Below the pieces are notes generated by a model. That model searched no databases and was not told the DNA's origin. It was given only the letters and a program-made list of their open reading frames with translations. From Aquamicrobium sp. (GTDB taxonomy: Bacteria; Pseudomonadota; Alphaproteobacteria; Rhizobiales; Rhizobiaceae), in contig NZ_JAMLIE010000004.1 of assembly GCF_023954335.1 (NCBI RefSeq), positions 62,001 through 126,000 of the forward strand: a DNA stretch of 64,000 nucleotides. The letters are read 5' to 3'. Positions 8,705-15,950 of the stretch are shown piece by piece (the first letter of the stretch is position 1; each line of letters begins with the position of its first letter). The position numbers and the translations under genes were made by a program.

Positions 8705-8926
8705 ATGCACCCGGTGCAAAGCCGCATGGCGCGGGCAGCCTTGAAACTCGGCGTTCGAGATATCGCCACAATGGCAAAGGTCTCCACGCAGACTATTTCC
8801 CGGATCGAAGCAGGCGAAGATGCGAGGGAGCGCACCCTTGATGACATCCAGCGCGCCTATGAAGGGGCCGGGGCAAAATTCATAACGGACGACGATTGGG
8901 TCGGCGTTCTCGTGAAGGCGGGCTAA
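8705..8926 (+). CDS. XRE-family helix-turn-helix regulator
   Basis: 73 residues with a single helix-turn-helix (about residues 8-55: ARAALKLGVRDIATMAKVS then TQTISRIEAGED) followed by a short AGAKFI segment. AGGAG is 7 bases before the ATG. It is the only plus-strand gene of the element. It is likely a DNA-binding switch acting at the CGTGAAA repeats upstream of itself. It lacks the LexA-like autocleavage domain of classical phage repressors, so induction would not be by RecA cleavage. The stop codon lies in the loop of a hairpin shared with the convergent tail gene. Confidence 0.85.
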   Translation: MHPVQSRMARAALKLGVRDIATMAKVSTQTISRIEAGEDARERTLDDIQRAYEGAGAKFITDDDWVGVLVKAG

Positions 8927-8936
8927 CCCGCCTTCA
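8913..8936. terminator. Bidirectional hairpin whose loop carries both convergent stop codons
   Basis: Perfect 10-bp stem TGAAGGCGGG/CCCGCCTTCA with loop CTAA. TAA (8924-8926) stops the plus-strand regulator, and the reverse complement of CTA (8923-8925) stops the minus-strand gene. No T-run follows on either strand, so termination may need help from Rho, or the structure may act on mRNA stability. Confidence 0.6.
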
Positions 8937-9465
8937 ACCAATCCCATATCTCGTCCTTCTCGGTCTCCGACATGCGCCCTGGCGTGTTCGACATGAACGC
9001 CTCGACCGCTGTCATGAACTCCCACAGGGTGAGTGCGTCGACATCCTGCGGGCGCAAACCCATGGCGAGCCCCGTGCGATAGCATGTCGTACGGTTGAGC
9101 GGGTCGCCACCGCTCCCGGTGCCACCGCCCTCAGCGCTGCTGCCCGCCGTGCCACCGGCTTTCCGCTCCGGGGCGGTCAGGGCTGCCGCGAGAATCTCAA
9201 CGGCCGGGCCGACATACCGTAGCAGCGGGACACGGCCCATGCGCGCCCGTTCGATAAAGTCGAGCGCCGCATCTTCACCGCTGCCGAAGCGGACGGCATG
9301 GAAAAGCACCGACTCCACATGCTCGATGCGAAAGCCGCCGCCGATTAGGTCGCGCAGCGCTTCCCATGCTGGGTTGCCCGTTTCCTCCTCGATGGCGAAG
9401 AGTCCGGCCAGCGGGAGGCGCATAGCCAGGCGCCTCCCGTGGATCGTGTTCAATACCGGCCGCAT
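8923..9465 (-). CDS. Tail-assembly-chaperone-like protein (GTA gp10-like N-terminus plus chaperone-like C-terminus)
   Basis: 180 residues. The N-terminal 100 (HGRRLAMRLPLAGLFAIEEE, then FRIEHVESVLFHAVRFG) follow the pattern of the GTA gp10/DUF3356-type tail proteins. A Gly/Ser/Thr-rich linker (about residues 100-120) leads to a C-terminal block, GLRPQDVDALTLWEFMTAVE, typical of phage tail assembly chaperones. It may therefore unite in one chain what lambda makes as gpG and gpGT. It is encoded downstream of the tape-measure gene, whereas in most phages the chaperone precedes it. Assignment rests on short motif resemblance. Confidence 0.5.
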   Translation of the reverse strand: MRPVLNTIHGRRLAMRLPLAGLFAIEEETGNPAWEALRDLIGGGFRIEHVESVLFHAVRFGSGEDAALDFIERARMGRVPLLRYVGPAVEILAAALTAPERKAGGTAGSSAEGGGTGSGGDPLNRTTCYRTGLAMGLRPQDVDALTLWEFMTAVEAFMSNTPGRMSETEKDEIWDWLKAG

Positions 9466-9468
9466 TTT

Positions 9469-10164
9469 CTACGCCGCCTCCAGCCATCCCGGCTCCCGGC
9501 CCTTGCGCGCCGGATCGATCGGCTCGCCGATGACGTCGGGCCAGGTCCGCAGCCGCTCAGTGGTGCAGCCCGAAGCCCGCACCGTGGTGAGGTCGACGTG
9601 GCCGCCGACGCCGTAAATCCAAGGCTGCTTGGGATGCGCCAAATGCTGCATCCGGGTAGCGCGGAGAGCCTCAAATAGATCGGCCGCAGATTCGCCGAGC
9701 GTGCTGGTGGCCATGCGATCCGGGAAACCGTAGTCGGCCAGCGTCGACGGATGCGGATGCGGCCCACCCGCCCATTCCGGCCCGACGTCGTACAGCACGA
9801 GCGGATCGTAGCCTTCGAATAGATCGCTGGTCGTAAACCAATGCAACTGCGGCACGCCGTCGCCGGAGATGCTGCCGATCACGCCGTCAATGGGAATCTC
9901 GCGCAGGCGCTCGTTACGTAACAGCGCGCGCGAGAATGCGTCGAGAACTGCGTCGACCGAGCCAAGCCCGGCGAGTGCTGACAACATGATCCCGATGCCG
10001 TCGACCATGATGGTATTGCCACGGCCCGCCCAGGCAAGCGGGAGGGTATCGCTGTGCCAAGCTTTGTATCGAAGGTCGATGACCGTGCCGTCGTCATCGT
10101 ACATCGCGCCGTCCGTGGCGATCTCGACTCGATCTGGATAGGCTACCGCATAATATGCGCTCAT
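9469..10164 (-). CDS. Hypothetical late protein with Ntn-hydrolase-like N-terminus
   Basis: 231 residues. The ATG overlaps the tape-measure stop (ATGA), so it is cotranslated with it. The beginning, MSAYYAVAYPDRVEIATDGA, then PLAWAGRGNTIMVDGIG, is reminiscent of proteasome-like Ntn hydrolases (strand-turn-strand start, then a conserved K and a Gly-rich strand). If Met1 is removed, Ser2 could be the nucleophile, but this is speculative. The C-terminal half has no motif I know. Its place among tail genes suggests a structural or maturation role. Confidence 0.5.
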   Translation of the reverse strand: MSAYYAVAYPDRVEIATDGAMYDDDGTVIDLRYKAWHSDTLPLAWAGRGNTIMVDGIGIMLSALAGLGSVDAVLDAFSRALLRNERLREIPIDGVIGSISGDGVPQLHWFTTSDLFEGYDPLVLYDVGPEWAGGPHPHPSTLADYGFPDRMATSTLGESAADLFEALRATRMQHLAHPKQPWIYGVGGHVDLTTVRASGCTTERLRTWPDVIGEPIDPARKGREPGWLEAA

Positions 10165-11732
10165 TCTGCGCTCCTGTAATTCATCGTGAAAAGACCGCCC
10201 ATGTGGCCACCACCTCCGCCAAGGCCGAACAGCGCATCCAGCCCGGAGTTGAGCAGGCGATTGGCGACGTTTTGCAGGGCACTGGCGAGCGCATCCGCAG
10301 CGGATTTTCCCTGCACCATGTCGTTGATGAAGCCGCCCAACACGTCGCGACCGACATCGCGCAATTCCTGCGCAGCCTCGGTCGCCTTGCGGGTGGCTTC
10401 CTCCTCGGCGTGGATGGCCGCAACCAGCGAAATGATCTTCGCTTCCTGTTCGGCCGTGGCCGCTGCGCCAGCCTGGCGCAGTGCGTTGGCCGTCTCTCGC
10501 TGAAGGTCGGTAGCGCCGACAAGCCGCAACTCGTGCTCAAGCTCGCCGATCAACCTGCGCACTGCTTCAGCCTCACGTTCGGCTTGCGCCGCGGCTTTGT
10601 CGCGCCCACCACCACCTGTGCTGGGCGGTGTGTACGGGGTCGGCGTGAATCCGGTTCCGGTTGCGGCAGGCGTGTCGACGGCGCGGCGGGCCTCGAGCAC
10701 CTTCAGGATGGCGCCTTCTTCGGCTGCAATAGCTTCCATGCGACGCTCATGCGCCTGCATCGCCTCGCCGATCGTGGACTCGCCAAGCGACGTTCCCCAG
10801 ATGCCGTCACCGGCGCCCTGACCGCTGCGTTGGCGTTCCCGAAGAGCGCCGATCTCTTTCTCGATCTGAAGCCGTTCCTTGCCCAGAAGGGCAAGCTGTT
10901 CATCGAGCTTGACGGATCGCTGCGCCTCAAAACCGTTGAAGGCGTTGATGAAGTCCTGCAACGCGGTATAGGCGGACACGATAGCGCCGCGCAGGTTCTG
11001 CCCGACCGTGTGCGTGATCTGGTTAAACTTCTTGTCGACCTCTTCGGCGGCTTTGATGATGTTATCGTCTAGCACGTTGCCGAGCGTGTGCGCCTCCTTG
11101 ATGGTGGCGCGGATTTCGTCCGTCGACTGACCAAGCAGCGAAACCAGCCGCTCCGCGCCCGTGCCGCCGAATAGCTCATCGAAGATGCGCGTTGCCGCCG
11201 CCGTATCCTTAAGCTGCCGCGTCCGGTCGATCAGCAGAAGCATGAGCTCGGCGGGGTCTTTCAGGCGCTCCTTCACCTCGGCAGGTGTCAGGCCCAGGCG
11301 GGCGAAGGCTTCTGCAGCACTGCCCTTCGCGGTCTGGGCGAACTCGTCGCCGCGGATGTTCAATTCCTTGAAGGCATCGGTGAGCGCATCCATCGGGATG
11401 CGGGCCTTGACGGCAACGGCTTGCCATTCTTGAAAAACGCGGGTGGTTACGCCGGCGCGGGCGGCCTCATTACTGATGTCGGCGACACTGGATGCTACCT
11501 GCCGCAAGGCAGCAACCGCACCACCAACGCCGACGCCCGCAATACCTGCTGTAAAGCCCGCGAAGGCGGCCTTGCCGATGCCGGCCATCCGGGTCTGGAA
11601 TTGCTTGCCGCGCTTCTCCATGTCGCCGAAGTTTTTATTGGTGACGCCCTTGGCTTTCGCCATTTGTTTTTCGAGGGTGGAAATGCGGGCGACCACATCC
11701 ACCATGAGTTTTCTGGATTCGGGGTTGGCCAC
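10161..11732 (-). CDS. Phage tail tape-measure protein, short
   Basis: 523 residues. GTG start at 11732 with GGAG 6 bases upstream. The N-terminal part (STLEKQMAKAKGVTNKNFG, then a Gly/Ala-rich segment) and long helical, charged middle are typical of lambda-type tape measures, which set tail length and thread the tail tube. A Pro/Thr/Gly linker occurs near residues 360-380. The C-terminal lambda-type domain is recognisable (GGFINDMVQGKSAADALASA, then LFGLGGGGGHMGGLF) but the chain ends a few residues later, where relatives usually continue. No tail-tube gene accompanies it. Either it is 3'-trimmed or the element uses it with a helper's tail proteins. Confidence 0.8.
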   Translation of the reverse strand: MANPESRKLMVDVVARISTLEKQMAKAKGVTNKNFGDMEKRGKQFQTRMAGIGKAAFAGFTAGIAGVGVGGAVAALRQVASSVADISNEAARAGVTTRVFQEWQAVAVKARIPMDALTDAFKELNIRGDEFAQTAKGSAAEAFARLGLTPAEVKERLKDPAELMLLLIDRTRQLKDTAAATRIFDELFGGTGAERLVSLLGQSTDEIRATIKEAHTLGNVLDDNIIKAAEEVDKKFNQITHTVGQNLRGAIVSAYTALQDFINAFNGFEAQRSVKLDEQLALLGKERLQIEKEIGALRERQRSGQGAGDGIWGTSLGESTIGEAMQAHERRMEAIAAEEGAILKVLEARRAVDTPAATGTGFTPTPYTPPSTGGGGRDKAAAQAEREAEAVRRLIGELEHELRLVGATDLQRETANALRQAGAAATAEQEAKIISLVAAIHAEEEATRKATEAAQELRDVGRDVLGGFINDMVQGKSAADALASALQNVANRLLNSGLDALFGLGGGGGHMGGLFTMNYRSAE

Positions 11733-11741
11733 GTGTGGCTC

Positions 11742-13349
11742 CTATACAAAGCTGAGAAAGTTGTCGTCGGCGTCGTCGTAGGACGAACGGCCCGATGCGC
11801 CTTGTGCGGCGCGCGACACGGCCATGATGCTGGCGACGGCTGGATCGATGCGATCCGCGGACTTCTTCTTGTGAGGCCGGCGGTTGTCGTTCTGGTCGGT
11901 CATCATGACTGTGTTGCCGACAGCCCATCGCAACAGCGGCGAGTCATGAACAAGGCGACGGTTCAAAAACAGGTCTTCGAACGTGTCGACGGGCTTGGCA
12001 AAGTTCATGAGCGTCTGCGGGAATGCCGCAACCGGGATTCCGTCGCGCTCCAGCGACTCCATCATCTCGCGGGCCATCGCCACGTCGAAGACGACTTCCT
12101 GCACCTCGAACATGTCGCACAACATGCGGATGTGGCCCTCAACCGTGGCGTAATCGACGATGTCGCCCTCGGTCGCGGTGAGCCACCCATCGTCCCGCCA
12201 CTGCGCATACGGCGCGGAGTCTTCATCTGCGCGGCGCCTTAGCTGTGTTTCCGGCGAGAAGCCCATACAGTGCAGGGCAAATTTCTCGTCATCCAGTTCG
12301 ATGGCGCAGGCCACCGCCGAAAGGTCGATACGCTTCGACAGGTCGACGCCAATCCACGCCTTGCGGCCGCGCAGCGCTTCTAGGTCGACGACGCCGTGGC
12401 CTTCGTCCCAGATAGCCAAATCCCACTCCGGATTGGCAGCGCCGTCGAGCCAGCACGACAGATGCAGCCGCTTGAACGACTCGCGCTCCGATGGACTGTG
12501 CTCGCACTTCTCGATATAGCGGCGCAGCTTCTTGAGGTTCGGATAGCCATGCGCCAGGCCGGGATTGGTCGCAAACAGCCATTCCTCGTCGCGGAAATCG
12601 ACGTCTGCCGGCGCTTCGAACAGGATCGGAAGAAAGGTTTCGTCGGTAATCCGCCCGTCGACGATCTTCCGCGCATGGTCATACTTGGCATAGAACGGGC
12701 CAAGCTGCCCTATGCCAGCCGTGGAAGCCGACAGAAGCAGCGTGTTCGGCGACTTGTTGAGGCCGGTTTCGGCAGCCTCTAGCAGGTCGAACTTGGTTTC
12801 GGCGTGGCCTTCATCCCAGAACACCACAACATCGGTGCGGCCGTGCGCGCCCTTGGCGTCTGACGACAACGCCTCATAGGATACGTTGTGCTTGCGGTAG
12901 GTGATCCGCTTTTCGGTATCCTGGATATGGACCGCCTCCAGAATGCGAGGCGTTGCACGGCAGATTCCAGCCATTTCCTTGAAGGTGAGCGCGGATTGCT
13001 CGCGACTGTTTGCTATCGACGCGATCGTCGACATGGGCAGGCGTTCCGGGCCGCAAAGATGCAGCATCAGGCACGCCGCCATTAGCGAGGTCTTACGGTT
13101 CCCGCGCCCCACCATCAGGAACAGTTCGTTTATCTTGCGCGATCCGTCCTCGTTGACGTCGCCGTAGATGCGTCGGACGATGCGCTCCTGCCACTCGTCC
13201 AGCGCGAAAGCATTTTTCGGAAGATTTGATTTTGGGTGTCGCAACGCTCGGATGAACTTGATTGCCGCTTCGCCCTTGCCTTGCGGGTCGGGGATTTCGC
13301 TGCCATCAAATATCCACCCCAAACTCGGAAGTTTCGCCGGTTCCTGCAT
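11742..13349 (-). CDS. terL: Terminase large subunit (HK97 type)
   Basis: 535 residues from ATG 13349 (GGGCGGA upstream); it overlaps the small-subunit gene by 44 bases. Walker A is VGRGNRKTS (about residues 80-88), Walker B is DVVVFWDEGHAE (near 173-183), and the C-terminal nuclease part has AWIGVDLSKR and a late DRIDPAVA with the acidic metal ligands. It drives DNA into the prohead with ATP and cuts the concatemer. It appears complete. Unusually, it follows the head-tail connector genes instead of preceding the portal. Confidence 0.93.
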   Translation of the reverse strand: MQEPAKLPSLGWIFDGSEIPDPQGKGEAAIKFIRALRHPKSNLPKNAFALDEWQERIVRRIYGDVNEDGSRKINELFLMVGRGNRKTSLMAACLMLHLCGPERLPMSTIASIANSREQSALTFKEMAGICRATPRILEAVHIQDTEKRITYRKHNVSYEALSSDAKGAHGRTDVVVFWDEGHAETKFDLLEAAETGLNKSPNTLLLSASTAGIGQLGPFYAKYDHARKIVDGRITDETFLPILFEAPADVDFRDEEWLFATNPGLAHGYPNLKKLRRYIEKCEHSPSERESFKRLHLSCWLDGAANPEWDLAIWDEGHGVVDLEALRGRKAWIGVDLSKRIDLSAVACAIELDDEKFALHCMGFSPETQLRRRADEDSAPYAQWRDDGWLTATEGDIVDYATVEGHIRMLCDMFEVQEVVFDVAMAREMMESLERDGIPVAAFPQTLMNFAKPVDTFEDLFLNRRLVHDSPLLRWAVGNTVMMTDQNDNRRPHKKKSADRIDPAVASIMAVSRAAQGASGRSSYDDADDNFLSFV

Positions 13350-13713
13350 GTCCGCCCTTGTTCTTTCCTCGGCTGGCCGGCGTGCCGCCAAGCTCGATAA
13401 GCAGGCGCCGCGCGGCTTCCTGATGCTCTTTCAAGATGGCCGTTGCGGGATGCCGCTTGGGCTGTCCGTCCGGGCCGATATAGGTGATGCCCTCGCGCTG
13501 GATGATCGTCTCCGCTTCCCGGATGCGCGCCACCGACAGGCAGTAGGACTCCACCGACTGCACCTCGTGAGCGGCAAGCTTCCGATCAGCGACCAGTTGC
13601 GGAACAATCCGCGCCCATTCCGCCTTGGCGTGCTTCGGCATCCATGAAGGGCAGCGCGGCGCTACAGACAAAGCGCCGTCGAGCGCCCGTATCTCCGCCT
13701 TACGGCCCCGCAT
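13306..13713 (-). CDS. terS: Terminase small subunit, P27 family
   Basis: 135 residues beginning MRGRKAEIRALDGALS; PSWMPKHAKAEWARIVPQLV and LAAHEVQSVESYCLSVARIR are P27-type features. The C-terminal tail is Gly/Lys rich. It recognises the packaging site and hands the DNA to TerL. Its start overlaps the preceding adaptor gene by 14 bases and its end overlaps terL, so the whole block is translationally coupled. P27/HK97-type pairs usually cut at cos. Confidence 0.88.
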   Translation of the reverse strand: MRGRKAEIRALDGALSVAPRCPSWMPKHAKAEWARIVPQLVADRKLAAHEVQSVESYCLSVARIREAETIIQREGITYIGPDGQPKRHPATAILKEHQEAARRLLIELGGTPASRGKNKGGHAGTGETSEFGVDI

Positions 13714-14017
13714 GGCTGCACCTCAATTCAAGCCCGCGACGCCGGCCTATTTCTTTAATCTGCTTGAGGTTGAAAGATCGCCCGTCATGGACGACGGTCA
13801 TGTCGAGCGTCACGCCGTCGAGCCAGCGCGTCCGAAAAATCCGCAGACGCTCGGTCGACACGCCGTAATTGCGCACGAACTCGTCGGTGCTTTCCTCGAT
13901 TATCTGCGCGCGCAGGTCCGCGAAGTCCGTCTCGACGGGAACCTGGCCGCCGTAACCGTCATCTTCGTAGGTGACGCTGCGGAGCGTAATTGTCTGGTCC
14001 AGGCGTCCGGCTCTCAT
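13700..14017 (-). CDS. Head closure / head-tail adaptor (SPP1 gp16-like)
   Basis: 105 residues starting MRAGRLDQTITLRSVTYEDD with FADLRAQIIEESTDEF and RIFRTRWLDGVTLDMTVVHDG; this matches the short beta-barrel head-tail joining proteins (Phage_H_T_join). It closes the filled head and forms part of the neck. The ATG overlaps the upstream TGA (ATGA). Length is normal. Confidence 0.85.
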   Translation of the reverse strand: MRAGRLDQTITLRSVTYEDDGYGGQVPVETDFADLRAQIIEESTDEFVRNYGVSTERLRIFRTRWLDGVTLDMTVVHDGRSFNLKQIKEIGRRRGLELRCSHAGP

Positions 14018-14430
14018 ATCACACCCACTGTGTCTTCTACCTGCACCACGAACGTCAGGATTCCATGGCTATGCTCGCCGCTGGGATCGCGAATGAAGTT
14101 CGCGGACTCGAAGCTGAAGTCACAGGCAAACCCGTCGCGTGTGTCTGAAAGATCGCGCAGGACGCGACGCACGGCACCTGCGATCGTCTTGCACTCGGAG
14201 AAGGTGTTTTCCTGCGTCCAGATGTGCATCGTCAGGTACACCTCGGAGAGGTCGGCGCAATCGATGTCGTCGCCCACGGTCTGCGCCTCGCCGATCAAGA
14301 TGCAAGGAAACACCTCCGGGCGCGCATGGCGGTCGAAGATATTCTCGTGCGGCACCAGGCTATCGATTCCGGTGTTCTGCCGCAGCGCCTGCACGGCAAG
14401 CTGCTGGGCTGCTAGGCTGGCTTCAGACAT
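14014..14430 (-). CDS. Tail completion/terminator protein (DUF3168, gp17-like)
   Basis: 138 residues from ATG 14430 (the longer open frame lacks support and would run far into the previous gene). The pattern QALRQNTGIDSLV, VFPCILIGEA, then EVYLTMHIWTQENTFSECKT and AIAGAVRRVLRD-like helix fits DUF3168. Such proteins cap the tail tube and join it to the neck, so in a satellite this would be the docking surface for a tail. It overlaps its neighbours on both sides. Confidence 0.8.
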   Translation of the reverse strand: MSEASLAAQQLAVQALRQNTGIDSLVPHENIFDRHARPEVFPCILIGEAQTVGDDIDCADLSEVYLTMHIWTQENTFSECKTIAGAVRRVLRDLSDTRDGFACDFSFESANFIRDPSGEHSHGILTFVVQVEDTVGVI

Positions 14431-14698
14431 TGCGATACGCCTCCAGAACCTTCGCGCACACCCATTCCCGTTCCGGGCAGTGGCGCATGTTGATGCCCGC
14501 GGAATCGGCGTTGCTGCCGGAGCCTCTACCGGGCGTCTGGGCGAACAGTTCACCGTCCGCGTGCCGCCGCCTTATCTGGCCATTGCGCAGGCGGAAGGGA
14601 CCGACGATGGCGTCGAACACCGCCACCAGATCGCTGCCCACACCGGCGACGTTCGCCTTCTTGATCCGCACAATTTCAACGTGATCGATCGTAATCAT
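14423..14698 (-). CDS. Small hypothetical late protein (91 aa)
   Basis: The start at 14698 is set by the ATGA overlap with the previous stop; an ATG 12 bases earlier exists. It begins MITIDHVEIVRIKKANVAGV and ends VCAKVLEAYRNV. The middle is basic (LRNGQIRRRHADGE). It sits exactly between the gp10-like and tail-terminator genes, so a neck role is plausible. No family recognised. Confidence 0.65.
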   Translation of the reverse strand: MITIDHVEIVRIKKANVAGVGSDLVAVFDAIVGPFRLRNGQIRRRHADGELFAQTPGRGSGSNADSAGINMRHCPEREWVCAKVLEAYRNV

Positions 14699-15090
14699 GG
14701 CTTGCTCCATGCATCCTTGACGGCCTTGGAAATCGCCCTGTCGACGCGCCGCCGTACCTTTTTCTTGAGCGTGTTGTAGGACGGCCAGAAGTAGGGCTGG
14801 GCCTGCCGCGTGGTGGATCCGTATTCCTGGAAGAGCGCGTTATCTTCGCCCTCGGCGTTCTCGTCGATCGCCTGCACGCGCACCGCAAGCGGCACGTTCG
14901 ACCGCACCTTCTTGATGTTCGACTTGAGGTCCGCGCCGCTGGTCGCCGGATCGTCGGGCGCCAGGTACTTCATACGGGCGACAAGCTCGTCCGCGCCCTT
15001 GTCTATGGCGGGGTCGATGGCCTTGCGGACCTGTTTCGGGATGGCCTCCAGCGCCCGTATCAGGCCGTCGAGGTCTCTATTCCGAGCCAT
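14695..15090 (-). CDS. HK97 gp10-like neck protein
   Basis: 131 residues from ATG 15090. The motif set LDGLIRALEAIPKQVRKAI, APDDPATSGADLKSNI, and ALFQEYGSTTRQAQPYFWPS is the hallmark of the HK97 gp10/phi13 family (a conserved EyGt..q...pf.rPA-type core). Such proteins lie at the head-tail joint. It overlaps the connector gene by 14 bases and the next gene by ATGA. Confidence 0.88.
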   Translation of the reverse strand: MARNRDLDGLIRALEAIPKQVRKAIDPAIDKGADELVARMKYLAPDDPATSGADLKSNIKKVRSNVPLAVRVQAIDENAEGEDNALFQEYGSTTRQAQPYFWPSYNTLKKKVRRRVDRAISKAVKDAWSKP

Positions 15091-15403
15091 TCGGGAAACC
15101 CCAATAGCGGCGGTGATTGCGGATCGTGTCCGCAACGGCGGCAGGCGTCTCCGTGATCGACAGTCCGACGACGGTTGCCTCCCTGTTTTCGTACATATGG
15201 GCGGTCATCTGGCGCACCGCTTCGACAAGATCAGCGGGATAGTAGACCGGCGAGTCGCCGCCGTACTCGTCTTCGATGCTGTAGCCAAGCTGGCTTTCAA
15301 GCCATGCCTGGGCGGCATTAATCTTGCCGCTGATAAGGGAATCGTCGGCGTCGTCGAGGATTCCCAGGTGCGATTTGACGTCTTCAAGGTCGACGATAGC
15401 CAT
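15077..15403 (-). CDS. Head-tail connector (HK97 gp6-like)
   Basis: 108 residues: MAIVDLEDVKSHLGILDDAD then INAAQAWLESQLGYSIED and VEAVRQMTAHMYENREATVV, the typical four-helix gp6/YqbG-like connector that forms a ring under the portal. It is the first gene after a 157-base gap with a palindrome, so it may head its own transcript (connectors, terminase, tape measure). Confidence 0.85.
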   Translation of the reverse strand: MAIVDLEDVKSHLGILDDADDSLISGKINAAQAWLESQLGYSIEDEYGGDSPVYYPADLVEAVRQMTAHMYENREATVVGLSITETPAAVADTIRNHRRYWGFPNGSE

Positions 15404-15560
15404 TGTTCACCTATTGTTGACGTACCGTGCGGTACGGTTCAAATCTGATTTACAGTGAATTGCGAAAGTGGAGGCGCGGGTGGTCAGGGAGCCGCGCAAG
15501 AAAGTTGCGCGCCCACCCCCGGTTGTGCCGTAACGGGCCGGTTGTGGTGGCTTGGGCCGC
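15404..15560 (-). promoter_or_regulatory. Non-coding gap in the late region: palindrome and hairpin (promoter/operator or cos candidate)
   Basis: 157 bases between the HNH gene and the connector gene hold a 7-bp perfect palindrome CGTACCG-TG-CGGTACG (15421-15436), just 18 bases before the connector start, and a hairpin CGCGCAA-GAAAG-TTGCGCG (15493-15511). All other late genes are tightly packed, so the gap must serve something. Promoter/operator, attenuator or packaging (cos) site next to the HNH gene are the options. Confidence 0.5.
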
Positions 15561-15914
15561 TTACTGCGTCCTACCGCCACCCCAACCCGGCGACTGATCT
15601 CTAGCCGTCCGCCTCGAGTGGCACGGGCCGCACATGCTTCTTAAATTAGATGGCTCTAATCGAAGGTCCGGCCGCTCGCGTACACTCTTGATGTGGTCGA
15701 CGTGGGTGGCCTTCGCACCGCACATGCAGCAGTGTGGATTGTGGTGCAGGAAGCGGAAGCGCAGCTTGCTCCACTCGGCATCATAGCCTCGGCTAGCAGC
15801 ACTACCACGCTCCGCATCGTTGGCCCGTTGGCGTGCCGTCGCGCGCGCCTGTTCGTGGATGCACTTGGTGCCTTTGGGCACGCTGCAGCCGCAGGGCGTT
15901 ATACGATTGGCCAT
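15561..15914 (-). CDS. HNH endonuclease (phage packaging-associated)
   Basis: 117 residues. A cysteine-rich start (ITPCGCSVPKGTKC), then the HNH core: CCMCGAKATHVDHIKSV (zinc CxxC and the DH pair) and LRSMCGPCHSRRT (second CxxC with the catalytic H). HK97-like phages and capsid-forming islands carry such a nuclease beside the terminase, where it helps cut at cos. Here it lies between the capsid and connector genes, away from terS. A strong hairpin lies in its 5' leader. Confidence 0.9.
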   Translation of the reverse strand: MANRITPCGCSVPKGTKCIHEQARATARQRANDAERGSAASRGYDAEWSKLRFRFLHHNPHCCMCGAKATHVDHIKSVRERPDLRLEPSNLRSMCGPCHSRRTARDQSPGWGGGRTQ

Positions 15915-15923
15915 CTGGAAAGC

Positions 15924-15943
15924 GGGGAGCCCGAAGGCTCCCC
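15924..15943 (-). terminator. Hairpin after the capsid gene (attenuator-like)
   Basis: 8-bp perfect stem GGGGAGCC/GGCTCCCC with tetraloop CGAA, 8 bases after the capsid stop and 10 bases before the HNH start. There is no T-run. It could reduce read-through so that capsid is made in excess over the nuclease. Confidence 0.5.
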
Positions 15944-15950
15944 AACTCCA

